64,000 nucleotides of DNA, from assembly GCF_003416895.1 (NCBI RefSeq), contig NZ_QVIO01000001.1, positions 1 to 64,000 of the forward strand, written 5' to 3'. Made by a program: the position numbers and the translations under genes. The number at the start of each line of letters is the position of its first letter. Position 1 is the stretch's first letter. The stretch is from Duganella sp. BJB476 (GTDB taxonomy: Bacteria; Pseudomonadota; Gammaproteobacteria; Burkholderiales; Burkholderiaceae_D). Of the stretch, positions 33,328 through 40,866 are shown one piece after another. The notes beneath the pieces were generated by a model. That model was not told the origin of the DNA, ran no database searches, and was given only the letters and a program-made list of their open reading frames with translations.

Positions 33328-33603
33328 CTACTTTTTGGTCCGTGGTGAGTGTTCAAGAACGTCGGAACCAAGTGGAAGTCGATGATCAAGCATCGCGCGG
33401 AGGCGCTGCTCGGGATTGAGCGCCTTCAGTTGTTCGGGAATTTCGACAACCTCGACTCTCTGACCGGGGAGCGCGCCCAAACCGCATGACGATCCGCCGG
33501 ATGCGGAAACGCCGGGTGCGGATGCTTCCGGCGCAACTTCAGGTGCCGCATGCGCTGCGGCGACTACTTGCCCCTGCTCATTTACTACGACTATCATTTT
33601 CAT
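33328..33603 (-). CDS. Small protein with Ala/Pro-rich linker, unknown function
   Basis: 91 residues with an excellent AAGGAG 6-8 bases before the ATG. A short hydrophobic strand (MKMIVVVNEQGQVVAAAH) leads into a low-complexity stretch rich in Ala, Pro, Glu and Ser (about 18-40), then a helical part (EIPEQLKALNPEQRLRAML) and a basic end. No signal peptide is present. It heads a two-gene unit with the beta-rich protein. Nothing in it is diagnostic of a known family. Confidence 0.6.
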   Translation of the reverse strand: MKMIVVVNEQGQVVAAAHAAPEVAPEASAPGVSASGGSSCGLGALPGQRVEVVEIPEQLKALNPEQRLRAMLDHRLPLGSDVLEHSPRTKK

Positions 33604-33814
33604 AGATGTCTCCTTGAGTAGTCTCTAAGAGTCTAGTACGACGCGACACACCACCTTTGACTTTGCACAAATCGCCCGGTACGCAGAGCGGGCGGATATA
33701 TTTTTGGATTTTTGATCTGGCGCATGGATATGGTGCTTTTGCGTAACGTGCGGCATTTTTGACAAGACAACCCGCACTATCATGGCAACTTGTTTTCACG
33801 AAAAGGGCACTGTC

Positions 33815-35386
33815 ATGAGCAATACCATCAAAGCATATCTGGTCGGCGGCGGCATCGGTTCGCTGTCCGCAGCCGCCTTCATGATCCGCGACGGCGGCGT
33901 TGAAGGCCGCAACATCACCATCTTCGAAGCGATGCCGCTGGCCGGCGGCAGCCTCGATGGCGGCGGCAACGCGGACACCGGCTACACGCTGCGCGGCGGC
34001 CGCATGCTCACCACCGACAACTACGAATGCACCTGGGAGCTGTTCAAGAGCATCCCCTCGCTGGAACACGAAGGCCAGAGCGTCTACGACGAAACCGTCG
34101 CCTTCAACGCCATGCACAAATCGCACTCGCAGGCCCGCCTGGTCGACCGCAACCGCTTCCGCGTGGATGTAACCTCGATGGGCTTCAGCATGCAGGACCG
34201 CACCGAGCTGCTGGCGCTGGCCGAAGCCGACGAAGAAAAACTGGGCAATAGCGCCATCACCGACTGGCTGTCGCCGGAATTCTTCGACACCAAATTCTGG
34301 TATATGTGGGCCACCACCTTCGCCTTCCAGCCGTGGCACAGCGCGGTGGAGTTCAAGCGCTACCTGCATCGTTTCATGATGGAGTTCTCGCGCATCGAAA
34401 CGCTGGCCGGCGTCAAGCGCACCGTCTACAACCAGTACGATTCGCTGGTGCGGCCTTTGCAGCACTGGCTGCAACAGCAGGGCGTGCAGATCGTCCGCAA
34501 CTGCAAGGTCGACGATATCGAGCTGCTGGAGGAGGGCGGCACGCTGACTGCGACGGCATTGAAATGCACCCGCAACGGCGAGGCCATGACCATCGCCGTC
34601 GCTCCGCATGACCTGGTGTTCTTCCAGAACGGTTCGATGACCGACGCTTCCAGCTTTGGCAGCATGCGCAACGCGCCGCCCAAGCTGGACAAGCGCGACA
34701 GCCAGGGCTGGGCCTTGTGGGAGAAACTGGCGGTGGACCGTCCGCAGTTCGGCAATCCGGCCGCCTTCAACACCAGCATTCCGGAATCGTGGTGGGAGTC
34801 GTTCACGGTCACGCTGAAAGACCCGGCCTTCTTCGACAAGATGGAACAGTTCAGCGGCAACGTGGCCGGTACCGGCGGACTGGTGACGTTCAAGGATTCG
34901 AACTGGCTGATGTCGATCGTGCTGGCCCACCAGCCGCACTTCGCCGGCCAGCCGGAAGGCGTGCAGGTGTTCTGGGGCTATGCGCTGCACCCTGACCGCA
35001 TCGGCAATTTCGTCGCCAAGCCGATGGCCGATTGCCGCGGCGAAGAGATCCTGCGCGAACTGTGCGGCCACCTGAATTTCGACATGGAGATCATGGCCAA
35101 GGCGAACTGCATCCCATGCCGCATGCCCTACATCACCAGCATGTTCATGCCGCGCTTTAAGAGCGACCGTCCGCTGCCGGTGCCGGCCAACTCGCGCAAC
35201 CTGGCCTTCGTCAGCCAGTTCGTCGAGGTGCCGGAAGACGTGGTGTTCACCGTCGAATACTCGGTGCGGGCGGCGCAGATGGCGGTCTACCAGCTGCTCG
35301 ACATTAAACGCGAAGTGCCGCCCGTCAGCCATCACGACCAGTCGCTGAAAGTGAAACTGGACGCGCTCGTGAAAGCTTTTAAATAG
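33815..35386 (+). CDS. ohyA: Oleate hydratase (MCRA family)
   Basis: 523 residues from the ATG at 33815, with AAAAGGG about 9 bases upstream. YLVGGGIGSLSAAAFMIRDG is the FAD-binding Rossmann motif, and EAMPLAGGSLDGGG plus YTLRGGRMLTTDNYECTWELF are hallmark segments of oleate hydratases. These FAD proteins add water to the cis-9 double bond of oleate to give 10-hydroxystearate and are thought to detoxify unsaturated fatty acids. FFQNGSMTDASSFGSM is also conserved. The next gene, a membrane protein 39 bases downstream, may be cotranscribed. Confidence 0.93.
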   Translation: MSNTIKAYLVGGGIGSLSAAAFMIRDGGVEGRNITIFEAMPLAGGSLDGGGNADTGYTLRGGRMLTTDNYECTWELFKSIPSLEHEGQSVYDETVAFNAMHKSHSQARLVDRNRFRVDVTSMGFSMQDRTELLALAEADEEKLGNSAITDWLSPEFFDTKFWYMWATTFAFQPWHSAVEFKRYLHRFMMEFSRIETLAGVKRTVYNQYDSLVRPLQHWLQQQGVQIVRNCKVDDIELLEEGGTLTATALKCTRNGEAMTIAVAPHDLVFFQNGSMTDASSFGSMRNAPPKLDKRDSQGWALWEKLAVDRPQFGNPAAFNTSIPESWWESFTVTLKDPAFFDKMEQFSGNVAGTGGLVTFKDSNWLMSIVLAHQPHFAGQPEGVQVFWGYALHPDRIGNFVAKPMADCRGEEILRELCGHLNFDMEIMAKANCIPCRMPYITSMFMPRFKSDRPLPVPANSRNLAFVSQFVEVPEDVVFTVEYSVRAAQMAVYQLLDIKREVPPVSHHDQSLKVKLDALVKAFK

Positions 35387-35425
35387 ACGGCTATACTCTC
35401 CGTGTCCACCACACGGGGAGTGTCC

Positions 35426-36460
35426 ATGATTGCCGGTATCGGAAGGAAACACTGGTTCGCGTTGATCGTCTTGCTGACCATGTCGGCGCACTACCTCTAC
35501 TTCCGCGTGCCGTTCATCGCCAACGATTATGGCCGCAACATGGTCGACTGGCCCTTGCTGGGCGATCTGCTGGTGAGCTTCCCGCTGCTGTACTACTTCA
35601 TGTTTCGCCCGTCGTGGAAGGCGTTCCTGCTCAAGTGGCTGGTGTTTGCGATGGCGGGATTCGCCTTCGGCAGCCTGATTATCCCCGACGGCAGCAAGGA
35701 CCTGTGGCGCGGCATCGAGCGGCTTTGGCCGCTGCTGGCGGTGGTGCAGGGGGCGCTGGAGCTGTTCCTGCTGGTGTACATGGTGCGCCGGATCAAGGCG
35801 CTGATGCGCCTGAGCGGCAACGCCGACGAGGCGCTGGCGACCGCCATCCACGGCCGCTTCGCCGGCACCGGTTTCGCGCCGTTCGCGCTGTTCGAGGCGC
35901 GGATCTGGTACTACGGCTTGTTCATGCGGCGCGGCGAGCAGCTGCGCTTCGCCGGCCAGCAGCACTTCAGCTACGACAAGAACGACGGCAACGTCTCCAA
36001 CCAGTTCGCGCTGATCATGGTGATGCTGTTCGAGATGCCACTGTCGCACCTGATGCTGCATTTGATAGCGGTGAAGCCGGTGTTCGCTTGGGTGGTCGAT
36101 GTGCTCAGCGTGTGGTCGGTGCTGTATCTGGTGGCGGAGTACCGGGCCAGCCAGTGGCGGCCGGTGTCGCTGGACGCAGAGGCGATCCTGATACGCTACG
36201 GCGTGTTCGCGACCGACCGCACGGTGCCGTACCACCTGATCGAATCGGTGGCCCGCTGCGGCGACGACATCTGCCGCCAGCGCGGCCTGCTGCGCTACCG
36301 CCAGTTCGGCAGCATGAACGTGGAGCTGCGCCTGAAGGCCGGCAGCAAATTACTCAACGCCTTCGGCCGCGCACAGCCCGTCGAGCGCATCTGCATCAGC
36401 CTCGACAAGCCCGACGCCTTCATCGACGCCGTGCGCGCCCGGCTCGCGGAATCAGGCTAG
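35426..36460 (+). CDS. Multi-pass membrane protein with C-terminal PH-like domain
   Basis: 344 residues from the ATG at 35426, behind GGGGAG; a GTG 24 bases upstream is possible. At least four hydrophobic helices lie in the first 120 residues and two more near 205-245. The last 90 residues (SLDAEAILIRYGVFATDRTVPYHLIESVARC...) resemble a bacterial PH-like domain, which often binds lipids or proteins at the membrane. Its place after the oleate hydratase gene suggests a membrane or fatty-acid role, but this is only context. The 3' end overlaps the convergent gene by 9 bases. Confidence 0.75.
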   Translation: MIAGIGRKHWFALIVLLTMSAHYLYFRVPFIANDYGRNMVDWPLLGDLLVSFPLLYYFMFRPSWKAFLLKWLVFAMAGFAFGSLIIPDGSKDLWRGIERLWPLLAVVQGALELFLLVYMVRRIKALMRLSGNADEALATAIHGRFAGTGFAPFALFEARIWYYGLFMRRGEQLRFAGQQHFSYDKNDGNVSNQFALIMVMLFEMPLSHLMLHLIAVKPVFAWVVDVLSVWSVLYLVAEYRASQWRPVSLDAEAILIRYGVFATDRTVPYHLIESVARCGDDICRQRGLLRYRQFGSMNVELRLKAGSKLLNAFGRAQPVERICISLDKPDAFIDAVRARLAESG

Positions 36461-36916
36461 AACACCCATCAATTTTTGCATCGGGCTCAGTTCAATCAGC
36501 GAGTCCGGTTCGTCAATTTCCATGACGACGTCGTTATAAGCCACTGCGCGTAACGGCTCCACTTCGATAGTGTCGGAAAGACGCGCTTCATCCAGCATTT
36601 GCTGGAGTATCGGCGTGTCCAGTGTGTTGAGCTTTGCTAGTAGCGCGCCGTACTTACGGACGTCCGCATCGTTGGCTGCGATTTTGTCGGCTGGTCGTAT
36701 CGCCAGATTGATACAACTGAAAACTGCAAATACGCCCAGAAGCCAAGCAGATGGAATCAACATCTGGGCCGCCAGCGCCGCGACCGCGCTGCTGCCAGCC
36801 AGCAGGCTGATGAAAGTCAGCATGGTTTGCATCCGGCGATAAAAGCGCGCTGTGCGTTGGCACAGACGCTGGGCGTAGCGCAAATTGAACTGCAACTCTT
36901 CCTTGTCCTCATCCAT
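36452..36916 (-). CDS. Two-helix membrane protein (DUF2721-like or SLATT-like)
   Basis: 154 residues from the ATG at 36916 with AAGGAAA about 9 bases upstream. A charged amphipathic N-terminal segment (LRYAQRLCQRTARFYRRMQ) is followed by two close transmembrane helices (about 28-75), then a cytoplasmic tail with RPADKIAANDADVRKYGALLAKLNTLDT. This helix/2TM/helix layout recalls SLATT-type membrane effector proteins of anti-phage systems, but no nucleotidyltransferase or other partner gene is next to it, so the comparison is weak. It begins 2 bases behind a very basic 40-residue ORF. Confidence 0.7.
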   Translation of the reverse strand: MDEDKEELQFNLRYAQRLCQRTARFYRRMQTMLTFISLLAGSSAVAALAAQMLIPSAWLLGVFAVFSCINLAIRPADKIAANDADVRKYGALLAKLNTLDTPILQQMLDEARLSDTIEVEPLRAVAYNDVVMEIDEPDSLIELSPMQKLMGVLA

Positions 36917-36918
36917 GA

Positions 36919-37041
36919 CTATTTCCTTTTCTTCAAAGGTCCCTGCGCCGGCGGCTTGGCAGGAGCAGGTTTGCGCCGCTTGCGTTTGCGCTTGGGCGCA
37001 GGAAGTAGCGGAAAGTGGGATTTTAGTTCCAACAGTTTCAT
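36919..37041 (-). CDS. Possible 40-residue strongly basic protein upstream of the 2TM gene
   Basis: The ORF MKLLELKSHFPLLPAPKRKR continues KRRKPAPAKPPAQGPLKKRK and ends in TAG two bases before the next ATG, so the ribosome binding site of the 2TM gene lies within it. Such spacing suggests coupling. Over a third of residues are Lys or Arg. AAGG lies about 7 bases before its ATG. A leader peptide, an RNA-binding microprotein or chance are all possible. Confidence 0.4.
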   Translation of the reverse strand: MKLLELKSHFPLLPAPKRKRKRRKPAPAKPPAQGPLKKRK

Positions 37042-37217
37042 TGTATGCCTTGCAGCGCCGCGATGACGGACGCACGACATCAATCATCCGAGGCTCTTGA
37101 AGGCACACGCTGCGGTCTGTCAAACGTGCGGAGCAGTCTGGCAGTTCGTTGCCGAACTGAGCATTCGATGTGCGCTACGGTGCATGGATGGTACTATGGC
37201 CGCTCACTAGGAGTCCT

Positions 37218-37841
37218 ATGCCCGATGAACTCCCCGCCAGCGACTATGGCCTGCATCAACTGACGCTCGATGGACTGGCTTTGCATGGCTGGTCGCAGCA
37301 GAACCTGTTTTTATCCCATGATTTGACGCTGGCCCTGGCCGCCGAATGCCGCGCCGGTGCGGCCGCTGGTGTGCTGGCGCTGGCCGCTGTCGGACGCGGC
37401 GCCGCGCAGGCGGTGCGCAGCGATATACGCGGCGACCGCATCCTGTGGCTGGAGGCCGGCCAGTCTGCCGCCTGCGACAGTTATCTGCTGGTGATGGAAA
37501 CCCTGCGCCTGGCGTTGAACCGGGAATTCTTTCTGGGCCTCGACAGCTACGAAAGCCACTTCGCGCACTACGCGCCCGGCGCCGCTTACCACAAGCACCT
37601 GGACCGTTTTCGCGACGACGACCTGCGCACCGTCTCGGTGGTGATCTATCTGAACCCGGATTGGCGGGTGGAGCAAGGCGGCGCGCTGCGCGTGCATCCG
37701 CTGGACGCGCCCACCTGCGATATCGCGCCGCTGGGCAGCCGGCTGGTGCTGTTCATGTCGGCCGACATGCCGCATGAAGTGCTGCCGGCCACGCACGACC
37801 GCCTGTCGCTGGCCGGCTGGTTCCGCCGCCGGCCGCACTGA
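37218..37841 (+). CDS. 2-oxoglutarate/Fe(II)-dependent dioxygenase (prolyl 4-hydroxylase type)
   Basis: 207 residues from the ATG at 37218 (AGGAG 5-7 bases upstream; longer frames lack a site). The iron-binding triad is readable: His and Asp in AYHKHLDRF and the distal His in ADMPHEVLPA, followed by the 2-oxoglutarate-binding Arg region (DRLSLAGWFRR). LNREFFLGLDSYESHFAHYAPGA and VVIYLNPDWRVEQGGALRVH belong to the double-stranded beta-helix core. It resembles small bacterial P4H-alpha-like enzymes; the protein substrate is unknown. The stop codon is 10 bases from that of DUF1854. Confidence 0.88.
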   Translation: MPDELPASDYGLHQLTLDGLALHGWSQQNLFLSHDLTLALAAECRAGAAAGVLALAAVGRGAAQAVRSDIRGDRILWLEAGQSAACDSYLLVMETLRLALNREFFLGLDSYESHFAHYAPGAAYHKHLDRFRDDDLRTVSVVIYLNPDWRVEQGGALRVHPLDAPTCDIAPLGSRLVLFMSADMPHEVLPATHDRLSLAGWFRRRPH

Positions 37842-37851
37842 GAGAACGCGC

Positions 37852-38319
37852 TTACAGGAAGCGGTCGAGGATTTTCTTGCTGTGCTTATCCAGATCGCGA
37901 ACGTCGCGGATCAGGTAGTGGATGCCGTGGATGTCGGAGATCAGCAGCGTGTCCACCGTCAGGCGGCGGATGTCTTCCTCGCCGCGCAGCACGAACTCGG
38001 TGTCGCCGCGATCGGTCGCCACCGACCAGGTGCACGGCGTGGCGAAACTGGTCACGCTGTTGATGCGCGCGATCTCCGGCATGAACTCGCGTCCTTCCAG
38101 CTCCTCGCGCACCAGCTGGCCCACGGCCGCCGGCAAGTCCTCGATGCGGTCGATCCAGCCCACTTCCTTACCGTCGGTGCTGACCAGCGCGATGCCGTCG
38201 TCCGGCGCCTGCACCGGGAAGGCGCGCACCGGCGCCACGCTCTCGTGTACTTCACCTTCTGCCGTGGTCAACACCAGGCGGCCAAAGGGATTGCGTGTCA
38301 AATTAAAATTCGTCGTCAT
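37852..38319 (-). CDS. DUF1854 protein of the cyanophycin locus
   Basis: 155 residues, soluble, reading NFNLTRNPFGRLVLTTAEGE...VRAFPVQAPDDGIALVSTDGKEVGWIDRIEDLP, the DUF1854 signature. This family is recurrently found beside the unusual ABC transporter and cyanophycin synthetase genes of Burkholderiales, from which its association with cyanophycin metabolism has been proposed. It follows the ABC gene by 12 bases on the same strand, suggesting cotranslation. The biochemical role is unknown; a cytoplasmic accessory to the transporter is the simplest guess. Confidence 0.85.
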   Translation of the reverse strand: MTTNFNLTRNPFGRLVLTTAEGEVHESVAPVRAFPVQAPDDGIALVSTDGKEVGWIDRIEDLPAAVGQLVREELEGREFMPEIARINSVTSFATPCTWSVATDRGDTEFVLRGEEDIRRLTVDTLLISDIHGIHYLIRDVRDLDKHSKKILDRFL

Positions 38320-38331
38320 ATTCTTGTTCTC

Positions 38332-40605
38332 TTATTCTTTGCTGCCGCTGTCGTCGAGATCCGTGTCGACGTTGCGGGCCTGCGCCTGATACAGGCGGAA
38401 GTAGGCGCCTTCGCGCGCCATCAGGTCGTCGTGCGCGCCTTCTTCCACCACCACGCCGCGGTCCAGCACCACCAGGCGGTCCGCCTTCTGCAAGGTGGAC
38501 AGGCGGTGCGCGATCGCGATCGTGGTACGGCCTTGCACCAGGTTTTCCAGCGCGCGCTGGATTTCTTTTTCGGTCTCGGAATCGACCGAGGACGTGGCCT
38601 CGTCGAGGATCAAAATCTTCGGATCGATCAGCAGCGCGCGCGCGATCGAGATGCGCTGGCGCTCGCCGCCGGACAAGCCTTGTCCGCGCTCGCCCACCAT
38701 CGAATCGTAACCCTGCGGCAGGCGCAGGATGAACTCGTGCGCATGCGCCGCGCGCGCGGCGGCGATGATCTCGGCGCGCGTCGCTTCCGGCTTGCCGTAG
38801 GCCAGATTCTCGGCGATGGTGCCGAAGAACAGGAACGGCTCCTGCAGCACCAGGCCGATGTTGCGGCGATAGTCCGACACCGCGAACGAGCGGATGTCTA
38901 CGCCGTCCAGCATGATCGCGCCTTCCGATACGTCGTAGAAACGGCAGATCAGGTTGACCAGCGTCGACTTGCCGGAGCCCGAATGGCCCACCAGGCCGAT
39001 CATCTCGCCGGCCTTGATGTCCAGCGAAATGCCGCGGTTGACGGCGCGGTTACCATAGCGGAAGCCCACTTCGCGCAAGGTGATGTTGCCGTCCACCTTG
39101 GCCAGCTTGACCGGATTGGTGGGTTCGGGCACCGACGACACGTGGTCGAGAATGTCGAAGATGCGCTTGGCGGCCGACGCCGATTTCTGCGTCACCGAAA
39201 CGATGCGGCTCATCGAATCCAGGCGGCCGTAGAAGCGGCTGGAGTAGGCGATGAAGGCCGACAGCACGCCGACCGTGATATGGCCCTTGGACACCTGGTA
39301 GATGCCGAACACCCAGATCACCAGCAAGCCCAGCTCCGTCAGGAAGGACACGGTAGGTGAGAACAGCGACCAGATTTTATTGAGCTTGTCGTTGACCGCC
39401 AGATTGTGCTTGTTGGCGGTGCGGAAGCGCGACGCTTCGCGCGACTCCTGCGCGAACGCCTTCACCACGCGGATGCCCGGGATGGTATCGGCCAGCACGT
39501 TGGTCACCTCGCCCCACACGCGGTCGATCTTTTCGAAGCCGGTGCGCAGGCGGTCGCGCACCACGTGGATCAGCCACGCGATGAACGGCAGCGGCAGCAG
39601 CGTGAAGATTGCCAGCCACGGATCGATCGAGAACAGGATCACGCCGGTCATGATGATCATCAGGCAGTCCGACGCGAAGTCCAGCAGGTGCAGCGACAGG
39701 AACACGCAGATGCGGTCACTCTCGCTGCCGATGCGCGACATCAAATCGCCGGTGCGCTTGCCGCCGAAGTACTCCAGCGACAGCCGCAGCAGGTGGTCAT
39801 ACGTCTCGGTGCGCAGGTCGGCGCCGATGCGCTCCGACACCAGCGCCAGCACATAGGTCTTGCCCCAGCCCAGCACCCACGCCAGCACCGCCGACGCCAC
39901 CAGGCCCGACATGTACAGCGCCACCAGCGAGGCATCGACCGGTTGCCCGTTCTGGTAGGGGATCAGCACCTTGTCCATCAGCGGGATGGTCAGGTAGGGC
40001 GGGATCATGTGCGCGCCGGTCGACAGCAGCATCAGCGCGAAGCCGAAGCCCAGCGGCAGCTTGTACGGCTTGGCGAAGCGCCACAGGCGGAACAGCGTCC
40101 AGGTCGACGGCGGCGTGTAGACCACCTTGGTGCAGATCGGGCACTCTTCCTGTTCCGGCTCCAGCGGCGCCTTGCAGCTCGGGCAGACATTCTTTTCCTC
40201 GCGTACCACCGGCACGCCCAGCGCATGGCTGTCGCGGTGCGCACCGAACTGCTCGACCAGGCGGATCGCATGCAGGTTCTGGCCCAGCGTGAAGCGCCAG
40301 GCGCCCAGGCGGCCGCCGTCGTCGATCAGTTCCAGGTGGCCGACGCCCGCGTGGTCGTGGTGTTTCAGCGCCAGATCCTTAGCGAAAGGCCAACGTTGCC
40401 AGTCGCTGCGGCCCGGCGCGCGCGCCAGCACGCCGCGTTCGGTGACGAGAATTATCCCCTTGGCGAAACGAAGTTGTTCATCCAAGTCAACCTCCAGGGC
40501 ACTTACAACGTTTTCCCCTTGGGAAAGTTGTGCCTGTATCTCGGAACGCCAGCGTTCAGGAAGCTCGCTCTGGCTGGAGTTGGAGGAAAGTTGTTCTGTT
40601 GTCAT
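38332..40605 (-). CDS. Cyanophycin-locus ABC half-transporter with zinc-ribbon N-terminus
   Basis: 757 residues from the ATG at 40605; the longer TTG frame is less likely. Residues about 30-130 form a PH-like beta-domain (FAKGIILVTERGVLAR...LELIDDGGRLGAWRF), followed by a CPSCKAPLEPEQEECPIC zinc ribbon (about 146-163), six transmembrane helices (about 185-460) and an ATPase: Walker A GHSGSGKSTL, signature LSGGERQRISIARAL, Walker B ILILDEATSS. It is an exporter-type half-transporter that should dimerise. It is divergent from cphA'/cphA and followed by DUF1854. The substrate is unknown; an amino acid, dipeptide or polymer-related cargo is inferred from the neighbours. Confidence 0.9.
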   Translation of the reverse strand: MTTEQLSSNSSQSELPERWRSEIQAQLSQGENVVSALEVDLDEQLRFAKGIILVTERGVLARAPGRSDWQRWPFAKDLALKHHDHAGVGHLELIDDGGRLGAWRFTLGQNLHAIRLVEQFGAHRDSHALGVPVVREEKNVCPSCKAPLEPEQEECPICTKVVYTPPSTWTLFRLWRFAKPYKLPLGFGFALMLLSTGAHMIPPYLTIPLMDKVLIPYQNGQPVDASLVALYMSGLVASAVLAWVLGWGKTYVLALVSERIGADLRTETYDHLLRLSLEYFGGKRTGDLMSRIGSESDRICVFLSLHLLDFASDCLMIIMTGVILFSIDPWLAIFTLLPLPFIAWLIHVVRDRLRTGFEKIDRVWGEVTNVLADTIPGIRVVKAFAQESREASRFRTANKHNLAVNDKLNKIWSLFSPTVSFLTELGLLVIWVFGIYQVSKGHITVGVLSAFIAYSSRFYGRLDSMSRIVSVTQKSASAAKRIFDILDHVSSVPEPTNPVKLAKVDGNITLREVGFRYGNRAVNRGISLDIKAGEMIGLVGHSGSGKSTLVNLICRFYDVSEGAIMLDGVDIRSFAVSDYRRNIGLVLQEPFLFFGTIAENLAYGKPEATRAEIIAAARAAHAHEFILRLPQGYDSMVGERGQGLSGGERQRISIARALLIDPKILILDEATSSVDSETEKEIQRALENLVQGRTTIAIAHRLSTLQKADRLVVLDRGVVVEEGAHDDLMAREGAYFRLYQAQARNVDTDLDDSGSKE

Positions 40606-40773
40606 CGTGCAGCGTACTCCGGTGGCGAAAAGGTGGAACAAAGGTGGAACTAGTCGAAGTTGCGACTGATATAAGTGCTTTATTTACGGTATTCTGTCAT
40701 TGGTTACATCCTTGACAGAAATCAAGAATAACCAGTGTTTTGTTGGCGGCAAGTATAACGCACGCGCAGGGTG

Positions 40774-40792
40774 GGCCAAATGCAATTTGGCC
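40774..40792. promoter_or_regulatory. Inverted repeat in the divergent cyanophycin promoter region
   Basis: GGCCAAAT-GCA-ATTTGGCC is a perfect 8-bp dyad about 75 bases before cphA'. The divergent spacer (40606-40866) also contains a TTGACA near 40712 but no full promoter I can defend. It is a candidate operator for the cph genes. Confidence 0.45.
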
Positions 40793-40866
40793 GCAGGCGG
40801 TGGTACAGAGGTTAAAATACGGCGCGGGCTGGCCACGGCTGATAACAAAGATACAAGAATAGAAAC

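Noticed and set aside
33578..36235. Minus-strand frame of 885 codons over ohyA and the membrane protein gene
   Set aside because: Shadow of two well-supported genes, also overlapping the start of the small protein gene at 33603.
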